From: Microtetraspora glauca
Lineage (GTDB): Bacteria > Actinomycetota > Actinomycetes > Streptosporangiales > Streptosporangiaceae
Assembly (NCBI GenBank): GCA_001570385.1
Contig: BBYL01000012.1
Location: 248,001-312,000, forward strand
Direction of reading: 5' to 3'
Length of the DNA: 64,000 nucleotides
Part shown: positions 36,224 to 44,806 of the stretch, one piece after another
Position numbering within the stretch: position 1 is the first letter of the stretch
How the letters are laid out: each line of letters begins with the position of its first letter
Made by a program: the position numbers and the translations under genes
Notes under the pieces: model-generated
What the model was told of the DNA's origin: nothing
The model's input: the letters and a program-made list of their open reading frames with translations, nothing else
Database searches by the model: none

Positions 36224-37921
36224 TCAGGGCAGGCGCAGTCGCTTCCTCCTGGTCACCACGCGCAGGTCGGCCTCGATCCGGGCGGCCGTGTCGGTGAGCG
36301 GCGGCAGCAGGGCCGCGAGAGCCTCCTCGGCGGGGCCGCGGGCGGCGTGTGTCGCGACGTTGAGCGCGGCCACGACCCGGCCCGTCCCGTCCCTGACGGG
36401 AACGGCCAGCGCCCGCAGGCCCTCCTCCAGTTCCTCGTCCACGAAGGCGTGGCCCCGCTCCGCGACGCCGTCGATGATCCTCGTCAGCTCGGCGGGATCG
36501 GTGACCGTCCGCTCGGTGATGGGGCGCGCGGCCGTACCGGCCAGCAGGGCCGCGCGCTCGGTGTGCGGGAGGCCGGCGAGCAACACCCGCCCCATCGAGG
36601 TCGCGTACGCGGGGAACCGGGTGCCCAGCGTGATGTCCACGCTCATGATGGTGTAGGTCGGCACCCGGGCGACATAGCGGATGTCGTCGCCGTCGAGCAC
36701 CGCCATGGACGCCGACTCGCGGGTGCGCCTGACCAGGTCCGCCATGTGCGGCTGGACGATCTCGGCGAAGCCGAGCGACGACAGGTGGGCGTAGCCGAGC
36801 TCCAGCACGCGGGGCAGCAGCCGGAAGTCGTGCCCGATCCGCTCGACGTAGCCGAGGTGCTCCAGGGTGAGCAGGGCGCGCCGCGCGGTGGCCCTGGCCA
36901 GGCCGGTGGCGTCGGCGACCGCCGAGAGTGAGCGCGTGCCGTCGAGCGCGCACAGCACCGTGAGGCCCCGGGCCAGCGACTGCAGGAACTCCGGGCCCAA
37001 CTCGCGCTTGGCCGTGCGCGCGGGATCGCCGCCGATGACGGGAACGCCCTCGTCGGCGGTGCCCGCAGTACCCGCAGTACCCGCCGTGCCCGCAGTGTCC
37101 GCCGTGCGTGCGCCCCGTGTGCCCCATGTGCCCGAGGACGCGGCCTGCTCGGCGAGAGCCCGCGCCAGAGCCTCCTCCATGGCGCCGGTCTCTGCGCGCA
37201 GCCGGGGCAGCGTGGCCTCGGCGAGCGAGGCGACCGTGTGCCTGCTGGTGTGGCTGACCACGCTGACCGCGCAGGCCGTACGGCCGGCCGGGTCGCGCAC
37301 GGGCACGGCGACGGCGATCAGGCCGGGCTCGATGAGCTGGTCGTCCGCCGACCAGCCGTCCGCCGCGGCGCGGGCGACCCGCTCGTCGAACACCTCAGCG
37401 CTCGTGGCGGGGCGGGGGGGCACGGCGGGGAAGCGCTCGGGGGAGTCCCGCCGATCGAGCCATGCGGCCCTGTCGGCCTCGTCCCACCCGGCGGCGAAGA
37501 GCGCGCCGGGGGCGCAGCGCTCCGCGGGCAGCAGGTCGCCGATGCGGAACGCCAGAGACATGGTGCGGCGGCGGGTGATCTGGGTGACGAACCTGACGCC
37601 GTCGCCGTCCGGCACGGCGATGGAGACCGACTCGTCGAACTCGTCGGCCAGCCGCTCGGCGACCGGCCCGAGCGCGTCGGGAACACCGCATCCCGTGAGG
37701 TAGGCGTTGCCGGGCTCCATCAGGGGCGGGGCGAGCTCGACTTCCCGGTCGACCTCTCTGAGGTGGCCGAGGTGGATGAGCGTGGCCAGCACGCGGTCCA
37801 CGGTCGAGCGGGCGAGGCCGGTGGCCCGGGCGAGCTCGCTCGGGCGCATCCGGTGCCCTCCGGGCGCCGACATGGCGCGGAGCACGGCCAGCCCTCGGTC
37901 GAGTGGCCCGACGACATCCAT
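36224..37921 (-). CDS. Tandem double-IclR regulator of the pca/pob operon
   Basis: 565 aa, twice the length of a normal IclR protein. Copy 1: HTH at residues 5-60 (LDRGLAVLRAM, LARATGLARSTVDRVLATL) and effector domain to about 260. Copy 2: HTH at about 312-370 (LARGLTVLCALDG, VADATGLARATARRALLTL) and effector domain to the end. The joint is a low-complexity linker of repeated TAG tripeptides from a 9-bp repeat near 37060-37105. Copy 2 resembles the PcaR/PcaU/PobR regulators of beta-ketoadipate genes. It is divergent from pcaI with an 84-bp spacer, so it most likely controls that operon in response to protocatechuate or 4-hydroxybenzoate. Confidence 0.9.
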   Translation of the reverse strand: MDVVGPLDRGLAVLRAMSAPGGHRMRPSELARATGLARSTVDRVLATLIHLGHLREVDREVELAPPLMEPGNAYLTGCGVPDALGPVAERLADEFDESVSIAVPDGDGVRFVTQITRRRTMSLAFRIGDLLPAERCAPGALFAAGWDEADRAAWLDRRDSPERFPAVPPRPATSAEVFDERVARAAADGWSADDQLIEPGLIAVAVPVRDPAGRTACAVSVVSHTSRHTVASLAEATLPRLRAETGAMEEALARALAEQAASSGTWGTRGARTADTAGTAGTAGTAGTADEGVPVIGGDPARTAKRELGPEFLQSLARGLTVLCALDGTRSLSAVADATGLARATARRALLTLEHLGYVERIGHDFRLLPRVLELGYAHLSSLGFAEIVQPHMADLVRRTRESASMAVLDGDDIRYVARVPTYTIMSVDITLGTRFPAYATSMGRVLLAGLPHTERAALLAGTAARPITERTVTDPAELTRIIDGVAERGHAFVDEELEEGLRALAVPVRDGTGRVVAALNVATHAARGPAEEALAALLPPLTDTAARIEADLRVVTRRKRLRLP

Positions 37922-37991
37922 TTGACATCCGTTCGTAGGCGGGAGGAAACTCCAGGCAGGCCAATTATGAACGAAAGTTCACTGGACGAAC
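37922..37991. promoter_or_regulatory. pca operon control region
   Basis: The spacer between the double-IclR gene and pcaI contains TTGACA at 37922-37927, GTTCGT at 37931-37936, the palindrome TGAAC-GAAA-GTTCA at 37968-37981, and ACGAAC at 37986-37991. GTTCG/CGAAC half-sites in multiple copies are what IclR-type pca regulators bind in other bacteria. The -10 box belonging to TTGACA is not clear. Confidence 0.5.
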
Positions 37992-38005
37992 AACTCTGAG
38001 GAGCG

Positions 38006-38815
38006 ATGGCAGATATCCGGAGTCTGCGTGACGCCGTGGCCGAGCTCGTCCATGACGGCGACACGGTCGCCATGGAGGGCTTCACCCACCTGATCCCGTT
38101 CGCGGCGGCGCACGAGATCATTCGCCAGGGCATCACGGACCTGACCCTCGTCCGCATGACACCCGATGTGATCTACGACCAGCTCATCGGCATGGGCGTC
38201 GCGCGGCGGCTCGTCTTCTCCTGGGGCGGCAACCCCGGCGTGGGCTCGCTGCACCGGTTCCGCGACGCGGTGGAGAACGGCTGGCCCCGGCCGCTGGAGC
38301 TCGACGAGCACAGCCACGCCGGGATGGCGAACCGCTATGTCGCGGGCGCGTCCCGGCTGCCGTTCGCCGTGCTCCGCGGCTACCGGGGCAGCGATCTGCC
38401 GGAGCGCTCCTCGACCATCGCGACCGTCACCTGCCCGTTCACGGGCGAGGAGCTGGCCGCGGTGGCCGCGGTGAACCCCGATGTCACGGTCATCCACGCG
38501 CAGCGGGCCGACAGGAGGGGCAACGTCCAGCTCTGGGGTCTCGTCGGCGTCCAGAAGGAGGCCGCTCTCGCCGCCGACCGGGTCCTGGTCACCGTGGAGG
38601 AGATCGTCGACGAGCTGGAGCCCCGGCCGGACGCCGTGGTCCTGCCGAGCTGGACGGTGCACGCCGTGGCGCACGTGCCGAACGGCGCCCACCCCTCGTA
38701 CGCCGCGGGCTACACGGTTCGTGACAACGACTTCTACCAGGCATGGGACCCCATCTCCCGCGACCGTGAGACGTTCCTCGCCTGGATCCGCGAGCACGTG
38801 CTGGAGGCGCCGTGA
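38006..38815 (+). CDS. pcaI: 3-oxoadipate CoA-transferase, subunit A
   Basis: 269 aa, moves CoA from succinyl-CoA to beta-ketoadipate together with PcaJ. It starts at ATG after GAGGAG. Motifs: DGDTVAMEGFTHLIPFAAAHEI, the FSWGGNPGVGSLHRFRDA segment and RADRRGNVQLWG. The sequence is nearer to the CatI/glutaconate CoA-transferase branch than to the short proteobacterial PcaI (length about 270 versus 230). First gene of the aromatic operon; stop overlaps the pcaJ GTG by 4 bp. Confidence 0.9.
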   Translation: MADIRSLRDAVAELVHDGDTVAMEGFTHLIPFAAAHEIIRQGITDLTLVRMTPDVIYDQLIGMGVARRLVFSWGGNPGVGSLHRFRDAVENGWPRPLELDEHSHAGMANRYVAGASRLPFAVLRGYRGSDLPERSSTIATVTCPFTGEELAAVAAVNPDVTVIHAQRADRRGNVQLWGLVGVQKEAALAADRVLVTVEEIVDELEPRPDAVVLPSWTVHAVAHVPNGAHPSYAAGYTVRDNDFYQAWDPISRDRETFLAWIREHVLEAP

Positions 38816-39699
38816 CCGTGAACAACACAGCGACCGACACAGCGACCGACACAGCCACCGACACAGCGACCGACACAGCGACCGACACAGCCACCGACAC
38901 AGCCACCGACACAGCCACCGACACTGGGAGCCCGGCCGTGACCTGGACGCCCGACGAGCTGATGACCGTCAACGCCGCGCGGGCGCTCAGTGGCTCCCGG
39001 ACCTGTTTCGTCGGCATCGGCCTGCCCAGCGCCGCCGCCAACCTGGCCCGCCGCACGTCCGAACCGGACCTCGTCCTGATCTACGAGTCCGGCACGCTCG
39101 GGTCCAAGCCGAGCAGGCTGCCGCTGTCGATCGGCGACGGCGAGCTGGCCGCCACGGCGGACGCGGTGGTGTCCGTGCCGGAGATCTTCAACTACTGGCT
39201 GCAGGCCGGCCGGATCGACGTCGGCTTCCTCGGCGCCGCCCAGGTCGACAGGTTCGCCAACATCAACACGACCGTCATCGACCGCGGTCCCGGCCGGTCC
39301 GAGGGCCGCCTCCCCGGCGCCGGCGGCGCTCCCGAGATCGCGGCGAGCTGCGGCAAGGTGCTCATGGTGCTGCGCCACTCGCGGCGCAACTTCGTGGAGA
39401 AGCTCGACTTCGTGACCACCGTCGGGCACGGCTCCGGCCCCGGCGACCGGGCCAGGCTGGGCCTCCTGGGGGAGGGCCCGGTGGCCGTGATCACCGACCT
39501 CGGCGTCCTGCGGCCCGACCCCGAGACCGCCCAGCTCGTCCTCACCGAGATCCACCCGGGCGTCACCGTCCCGCAGGTGATCGAGGCGACCGGCTGGAAG
39601 CTGCGGATCGCCGACACCGTCGGCGTCACCGAACCCCCCACGCAAGCCGAGCTGGCCGCGCTGCGCGCGCTCAAATCCGGAGGTGACACCCGTGCGTGA
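38812..39699 (+). CDS. pcaJ: 3-oxoadipate CoA-transferase, subunit B, with N-terminal (TATD)8 repeat
   Basis: 295 aa from the GTG overlapping the pcaI stop. The core (from about residue 43, VTWTPDELMTVNAARAL) contains CFVGIGLPSAAANLARR, the catalytic Glu in LIYESGTLG, and EIFNYWLQAGRIDVGFLGAAQVD, all CoA-transferase subunit B features of the CatJ type. Residues 6-37 are eight TATD tetrapeptides encoded by a 12-bp minisatellite. A GTG at 38938 just before the core is an alternative start that would leave the repeat untranslated, though it has no clear ribosome-binding site. The 3' end overlaps pcaF by 8 bp. Confidence 0.9.
   Translation: MTVNNTATDTATDTATDTATDTATDTATDTATDTATDTGSPAVTWTPDELMTVNAARALSGSRTCFVGIGLPSAAANLARRTSEPDLVLIYESGTLGSKPSRLPLSIGDGELAATADAVVSVPEIFNYWLQAGRIDVGFLGAAQVDRFANINTTVIDRGPGRSEGRLPGAGGAPEIAASCGKVLMVLRHSRRNFVEKLDFVTTVGHGSGPGDRARLGLLGEGPVAVITDLGVLRPDPETAQLVLTEIHPGVTVPQVIEATGWKLRIADTVGVTEPPTQAELAALRALKSGGDTRA
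38827..38922. repeat. 12-bp minisatellite, 8 copies, at the start of pcaJ
   Basis: Eight tandem copies of ACAGCGACCGAC or its one-base variant ACAGCCACCGAC, in the order G,G,C,G,G,C,C,C at the variable base. The unit length keeps the reading frame. Confidence 0.95.
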
Positions 39700-40864
39700 C
39701 GTCTACATCGTGGACGCCGTCCGCACTCCCGTCGGCAGGTACGGCGGGGCGTTGTCCGGCGTGCGGCCGGACGACCTCGCCGCTCATGTGATGCGCGCGA
39801 TCGCCGACCACAGCCCGGACCTGGATCCCGCGCGCGTGGACGACGTGGTGTTCGGCAACGCCAACGGCGCGGGTGAGGAGAACAGGAACGTCGCGCGCAT
39901 GGCCGCCCTGCTCGCCGGGTTCCCGGTGACCGTCCCGGGCACCACGGTCAACCGGCTCTGCGGTTCCGGGATGGAGGCCGTGATCCAGGCGTACCGCGCC
40001 ATCGCGGTCGGAGACGCCTCCGTGGTGATCGCGGGCGGAGTCGAGTCGATGAGCCGCGCCCCCTGGGTCGTCCCCAAGCCCGAGCGCGCCTTCCCCGCCG
40101 GGCACCAGCAGATGGTGTCCACGACGCTCGGCTGGCGGCTGGTCAACCCGCGCATGCCGGAGGAGTGGACGATCGCGCTGGGCGAGAGCGCCGAGCTGCT
40201 CGCCGACGAGTACCGCCTGACCCGCGAGGCCCAGGACGCCTTCGCGCTGGCCAGCCATGAGAAGGCGGCCCGGGCCTGGAAGGACGGCGCGTACGACGCC
40301 GAGGTCGTTCCCGTGAACGACCTCGCCCGTGACGAGAGCATCCGCGAGGACACCTCGATGGAGGCGCTGGCCAAGCTCAAGCCCGCCTTCAGGAAGGGTG
40401 GCACCGTCACCGCGGGCAACTCCTCCCCGCTGAACGACGGCGCGGCCGCGCTGCTGCTCACGGACGAGGCGGGACTGGCCGCCACCGGGCGCGAGCCGCT
40501 CGCGCGGATCAGGGCCTCCGCCGTGACCGGCATCGCGCCGCAGTACTTCGGCGCGGGCCCGGTCGAGGCGGTCAACCGGGCGCTCGGACGCGCCTCGCGC
40601 GGTTTCGGCGACCTGCTGACCTTCGAGCTCAACGAGGCGTTCGCGGCCCAGGCGCTGACCTGCCTCGGCCAGTGGCCCGACCTCGACCCGGCCGTCGTCA
40701 ACCCGCGCGGCGGCGCCATCGCGATCGGCCACCCGCTGGGCGCCTCCGGAGCCCGGATCACCGGCGCGGTCGCCCACCAGCTCGCGGCGGCCGGTTCCGG
40801 CACCGGCGTGGCCGCGCTCTGCATCGGCGTGGGCCAGGGCCTCGCCGTCGTCCTGGAACGCTGA
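39692..40864 (+). CDS. pcaF: 3-oxoadipyl-CoA thiolase
   Basis: 390 aa thiolase that splits beta-ketoadipyl-CoA into succinyl-CoA and acetyl-CoA. Active-site nucleophile Cys in NRLCGSGMEAV near residue 90, His in GGAIAIGHPLGASG near 350, and second Cys in ALCIGVGQG near 380. GTG start with GGAGG 8 nt upstream, overlapping the pcaJ end. The context, between CoA-transferase and protocatechuate dioxygenase genes, fixes the substrate better than the sequence alone. Confidence 0.93.
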   Translation: MRDVYIVDAVRTPVGRYGGALSGVRPDDLAAHVMRAIADHSPDLDPARVDDVVFGNANGAGEENRNVARMAALLAGFPVTVPGTTVNRLCGSGMEAVIQAYRAIAVGDASVVIAGGVESMSRAPWVVPKPERAFPAGHQQMVSTTLGWRLVNPRMPEEWTIALGESAELLADEYRLTREAQDAFALASHEKAARAWKDGAYDAEVVPVNDLARDESIREDTSMEALAKLKPAFRKGGTVTAGNSSPLNDGAAALLLTDEAGLAATGREPLARIRASAVTGIAPQYFGAGPVEAVNRALGRASRGFGDLLTFELNEAFAAQALTCLGQWPDLDPAVVNPRGGAIAIGHPLGASGARITGAVAHQLAAAGSGTGVAALCIGVGQGLAVVLER

Positions 40865-40904
40865 CCGGCCAAGGAACGAGCCCTATGACAGCGAGGAAGC
40901 AGGC

Positions 40905-41684
40905 ATGAGCACGAACCCCCCGACTCCGGAACCGCAGGCCCTCATCGACGCCGAGACGGCGCGGATCCAGGCCGAGGCCGACAAGGCGCTCGCGGACGGC
41001 GGCCAGGAGGAACTCCACCCGCGGCGCGACTACCCGCCCTACCGCAGCTCGATCCTGCGCCATCCCAAGCGGCCCCTCGTCGCCGCGCGGGAGGCGTTCA
41101 CCGAGCTGCGCGGGCCGGTGTTCGGCGTGACCGACGTGACGGAGCTCGACAGCGATCTCACCCGGCAGCACCACGGCGAACCGCTCGGTGAGCGCATCGT
41201 GGTGACCGGGCGGGTCCTCGACAGGGACGGCCGCCCGGTGCGCGGGCAGCTCGTGGAGGTCTGGCAGGCCAACGCGTCCGGCCGGTACGCGCACAAGCGC
41301 GACCAGCACCCCGCGCCGCTGGACCCCAACTTCACCGGCACCGGCCGTTGCCTCACCGACGACGAGGGCCGGTACACCTTCACCAGCATCAAGCCGGGGC
41401 CCTACCCCTGGCGCAACCACCTGAACGCCTGGCGTCCGGCGCACATCCACTTCTCGCTGTTCGGCACGGCGTTCACCCAGCGGCTCGTCACCCAGATGTA
41501 CTTCCCGGGCGATCCGCTGTTCCCGTACGACCCGATCTTCAACTCGATCACCGACGAGCGGGCGCGGCAGCGCCTGATCGCCGGATACGACCATGACCTG
41601 TCCAGCCCCGAATGGTCACTCGGTTACCGTTGGGACATCGTCCTCGACGGGCCGTCCGCGACCTGGATGGAGGAAGGCCGTTGA
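40905..41684 (+). CDS. pcaH: Protocatechuate 3,4-dioxygenase beta subunit
   Basis: 259 aa iron(III) intradiol dioxygenase subunit that carries the metal. Likely iron ligands are a Tyr in ASGRYAHKRDQH or in PGPYPWRNHLNAWRPAHIHFS plus the two His of HIH, matching the Tyr2His2 site. The family phrase GQLVEVWQANASGRY is complete. ATG 40 bp after pcaF with AGGAAGCAGGC-type upstream purines. Works as a heteromer with PcaG, whose TTG overlaps its stop. Confidence 0.95.
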   Translation: MSTNPPTPEPQALIDAETARIQAEADKALADGGQEELHPRRDYPPYRSSILRHPKRPLVAAREAFTELRGPVFGVTDVTELDSDLTRQHHGEPLGERIVVTGRVLDRDGRPVRGQLVEVWQANASGRYAHKRDQHPAPLDPNFTGTGRCLTDDEGRYTFTSIKPGPYPWRNHLNAWRPAHIHFSLFGTAFTQRLVTQMYFPGDPLFPYDPIFNSITDERARQRLIAGYDHDLSSPEWSLGYRWDIVLDGPSATWMEEGR

Positions 41685-42247
41685 GACCGCCCACACCGTC
41701 CCAGACCGTCGGTCCCTTCTACGGCTACGCGCTGCCGTTCACCGAGGGGGGCGAGCTCGTCCCTCCCGGGCATCCCGGGGCGATCACGCTGCACGGCGTG
41801 GTCTACGACGGCGCCGGGCAGCCGATCCCCGACGCGCTGCTGGAGTTCTGGCAGGCCGACCCCGACGGGGGGCTCGACGGCGCTCCTGGCTCGATGCGCC
41901 GTGACCCGGTCACCGGCACGTTCGCCGGCCGCTCCGGTGTGGACTTCACCGGGTTCGGGCGGGTCGCCACCGACGCCGCCGGCCACTGGACCCTCCGCAC
42001 GGTCGTCCCCGGTCCGGCGGCCCCCGGTGCCGTGCCGTACATCTCGGTGTGCGTGTTCGCGCGGGGGCTGCTGCACCACCTGTACACCCGCGTCTACCTG
42101 GAGGACGGCGCGGGCGACCCGCTGCTCGACTCCCTCGACGCGGACCGTCGCGCCACCCTGGTCGCCCGGCCCGAGCCGCACGCGACCTACCGGTTCGACA
42201 TCCACCTCCAGGGGAGCGAGGAGACGGTCTTCCTTGAGTTCGGCTGA
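41681..42247 (+). CDS. pcaG: Protocatechuate 3,4-dioxygenase alpha subunit
   Basis: 188 aa. The TTG at 41681 overlaps the pcaH stop (TTGA) and has GGAGGAAGG just upstream. PSQTVGPFYGYALPF opens the domain, with LLEFWQADPDGG, GFGRVATDAAGHWTLRTVVPGP and YISVCVFARGLLHHLYTRVYL following. The alpha subunit lacks the complete iron site and shapes the substrate pocket. Its end overlaps pcaB by 14 bp. Confidence 0.93.
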   Translation: MRPPTPSQTVGPFYGYALPFTEGGELVPPGHPGAITLHGVVYDGAGQPIPDALLEFWQADPDGGLDGAPGSMRRDPVTGTFAGRSGVDFTGFGRVATDAAGHWTLRTVVPGPAAPGAVPYISVCVFARGLLHHLYTRVYLEDGAGDPLLDSLDADRRATLVARPEPHATYRFDIHLQGSEETVFLEFG

Positions 42248-43607
42248 CGAGTCGGGCCTGCTCACCCCCATCTGGGCCGGGAGCGCCGTAGCGGCCGCCA
42301 CGGGCGACGCCGCCGTGCTGCAGGCGATGCTCGACGCCGAGGCGGCGCTCACCCGGGCCCAGGCGGAGCTCGGGTTCGTCCCGGACGCGGCGGCCGAGGC
42401 CGTGGGCGAGGTCGCCGACGTCCGGCTCTACGACGTGCGGGACATCGCGGTGCGGGCCAGGTCCGGTGGCAACCCGGCGATCCCGCTGGTCGCGGATCTC
42501 ACCGCCGCCGTGGCCCGTCGCTCGCCCGAGGCCGCGCCGTACGTGCACCAGGGCGCGACCAGCCAGGACATCGTGGACACGGCGCTGATGCTGGTGGCGT
42601 CCCGCGCGCTGCCACCGATCATCGCCGATCTGGGGCGCGCCGACGCCGCGCTGGCCCGGCTCGCCGCCGAGCACCGCGACACGGTGCTGGCCGGGCGCAC
42701 GCTCACCCAGCACGCCGTGCCCACCACCTTCGGCCTGAAGGCGGCGGGGTGGCGCGCGCTGGTCCTCGACGCCGTGGACCGGCTCTCCCGGATCGGCCCG
42801 CCCGCCCAGCTCGGCGGGGCCGCCGGGACGCTGGCCGCCTTCCAGGAGTACGCCGGGAGCGGCTCGGACGAGGGCTCCGGCGGCGCCGGACCGGCACTCC
42901 TCCGCGAGTTCGCCGGACAGCTCGGGCTGGCCGAGCCGTCGCTGCCCTGGCATGTCCTGCGCACGCCGGTGGCCGACCTCGGTACGGCCCTCGCGTTCAC
43001 CGCCTGCGCTCTCGGCAAGATGGCCGCCGACGTGCTGGTCCTCTCCCGCACCGAGATCGGCGAGGTCTCCGAGGGCACGGGCGGCACGTCCTCCGCGATG
43101 CCGCACAAGAGCAACCCCGTCCGGGCCACGCTCATGGCGGCCGCCGCCCGGCAGGCTCCCGCGCCCGCCGCCGTACTCCTCGGGTCCCTCGTCGCCGAGG
43201 ACGAGCGGCCCCCGGGGGCGTGGCACGCCGAGTGGCCGGCCCTGCGGGACCTGCTGCGGCTCGCGGGCGGGGCCGCCGCGAGCGCCGCCGAGCTGGCGGA
43301 GGGGCTGCGGGTCCACCCCGCGCGGATGCGCGCCAACCTCGACCGCACCGGCGGCCTCGTCCTCGCGGAACGCGTCGCGGCGGCGCTCACCCCGCTGATC
43401 GGCCGCTCCGAGGCCAGGGCCGCCGTGGAGCGCGCCTCCCGCAGGGCGGCGGCCGAGGGGATCGGCCTGGGGGAGGCGCTGGGTGACGAACGACTTCCTC
43501 TCACAGAGGGCGAGCTGCGCCGCCTGCTCGACCCCGCCGCCTACGTGGGCTCCGCACCGGCGCTGACCGATCGGGCCCTCCGCCGCCACCCGCAGGTCAA
43601 GGAGTGA
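42234..43607 (+). CDS. pcaB: 3-carboxy-cis,cis-muconate cycloisomerase
   Basis: 457 aa, fumarase/aspartase superfamily enzyme that lactonises the ring-cleavage product. The family signature GTSSAMPHKSNPV lies near residue 285; HQGATSQDIVDTAL near 105 and GRTLTQHAVPTTFGLK near 150 are further conserved sites. The start is TTG at 42234 (LSSADESG), supported by GAGGAG about 11 nt upstream and the usual N-terminus of the family. The longer upstream frame is pcaG read out of frame. Confidence 0.92.
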   Translation: MSSADESGLLTPIWAGSAVAAATGDAAVLQAMLDAEAALTRAQAELGFVPDAAAEAVGEVADVRLYDVRDIAVRARSGGNPAIPLVADLTAAVARRSPEAAPYVHQGATSQDIVDTALMLVASRALPPIIADLGRADAALARLAAEHRDTVLAGRTLTQHAVPTTFGLKAAGWRALVLDAVDRLSRIGPPAQLGGAAGTLAAFQEYAGSGSDEGSGGAGPALLREFAGQLGLAEPSLPWHVLRTPVADLGTALAFTACALGKMAADVLVLSRTEIGEVSEGTGGTSSAMPHKSNPVRATLMAAAARQAPAPAAVLLGSLVAEDERPPGAWHAEWPALRDLLRLAGGAAASAAELAEGLRVHPARMRANLDRTGGLVLAERVAAALTPLIGRSEARAAVERASRRAAAEGIGLGEALGDERLPLTEGELRRLLDPAAYVGSAPALTDRALRRHPQVKE

Positions 43608-43609
43608 CG

Positions 43610-44806
43610 ATGAAGCCTGCCCACGCTCCCGAGACACCGGAGACACCGGAGACACCTGAAACGTCCGGGGGGCCGCGCCTGCACCACCGCGCCGACGGCC
43701 CCGACAGCGCTCCCGCGCTCCTGCTCGGCCCCTCACTCGGCACCTCGCTCTCCGTGTGGGACCCGCAGGTGCCCGCGCTCGCCCGCGACCACCGGGTCCT
43801 GCGCTGGGACCTTCCGGGGCACGGAGGCTCCCCGTCCGTGTTGCCGGAGGGGGCCACGGTCGCGGATCTCGCCGCGCTCGTCCTCGATCTCGCCGACAGC
43901 CTGGGCGTCGGCCGGTTCCACTACGCCGGGATCTCCCTGGGTGGCGCGGTCGGCGCGTGGCTGGCGCTCCACCATCCCGAGCGGGTGTCCTCGCTGACCA
44001 TGGTCTGCTCGTCGGCGTGGTTCGGTCCGCCCGGCGGGTGGCATGAGCGGGCCGCGCTCGTCCGGGCGAAGGGCACCGCCGTCATGGCGGAAACCGCCGC
44101 CCAGCGGTGGTTCACCCCCGCGTTCGAGGGGGCGGATCCGTTCCTCGACGACCTGCGCGAGGTCGCCGCCGAGGGATACACCGCCTGCTGCGACGCGCTC
44201 GCGGCGTACGACATCCGCGCGGAGCTGGGCCGGATCACCGCGCCGACCCTGGTGATCGGCGGGCGGGACGATCCGGCCACGCCGCCCGCGCACGCACGCG
44301 AGTTGGCGGACGGCATCCCCGGCGCCACGCTCGTGGAGGTCCCGGGCGCCGCCCACCTGGCCGGCGTGGAGCGCCCAGAGCCCGTGCTCGCAGCACTCCT
44401 CACCCACCTCGGCGGCGGGGACGGCGCGCGCGGGTACGCCGCCGGCATGAACGTGCGCCGCGCCGTACTCGGGGACGCGCACGTGGACCGCGCGACCGCG
44501 AAGGCCGACGCGTTCACCGCCGACTTCCAGGACTTCATCACCCGCTACGCGTGGGGCGAGATCTGGACGAGGCCCGGCCTTGACCGGCGGACGCGCAGCT
44601 GCATCACGCTGACCGCCCTGGTCGCGGGCGGCCATCTGGAGGAGCTGGCGATGCACGTCCGGGCCGCGCTCCGCAACGGGCTCACCCCCGACGAGATCAA
44701 GGAAGTTCTGCTGCAGGCCGCCGTCTACTGCGGCGTCCCGGCCGCCAACGCGGCATTCGCCGTGGCTCAGCGCACACTTCGTGAGGCCCAGGAGAGAAAC
44801 CGATGA
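43610..44806 (+). CDS. pcaL: Fused 3-oxoadipate enol-lactonase / 4-carboxymuconolactone decarboxylase
   Basis: 398 aa PcaD-PcaC fusion (PcaL), known in actinobacteria. Residues 1-20 include a short PET repeat. The alpha/beta hydrolase part (20-262) shows DLPGHGGS, the nucleophile Ser in YAGISLGGAVG and His in GAAHLAG. The decarboxylase part (275-398) shows MNVRRAVLGDAHVDRA, TRSCITLTALVAGGHLEEL and LQAAVYCGVPAAN. One protein thus performs two successive steps to beta-ketoadipate. ATG at 43610 with AAGGAG 5 nt upstream; stop overlaps pobA ATG. Confidence 0.95.
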   Translation: MKPAHAPETPETPETPETSGGPRLHHRADGPDSAPALLLGPSLGTSLSVWDPQVPALARDHRVLRWDLPGHGGSPSVLPEGATVADLAALVLDLADSLGVGRFHYAGISLGGAVGAWLALHHPERVSSLTMVCSSAWFGPPGGWHERAALVRAKGTAVMAETAAQRWFTPAFEGADPFLDDLREVAAEGYTACCDALAAYDIRAELGRITAPTLVIGGRDDPATPPAHARELADGIPGATLVEVPGAAHLAGVERPEPVLAALLTHLGGGDGARGYAAGMNVRRAVLGDAHVDRATAKADAFTADFQDFITRYAWGEIWTRPGLDRRTRSCITLTALVAGGHLEELAMHVRAALRNGLTPDEIKEVLLQAAVYCGVPAANAAFAVAQRTLREAQERNR

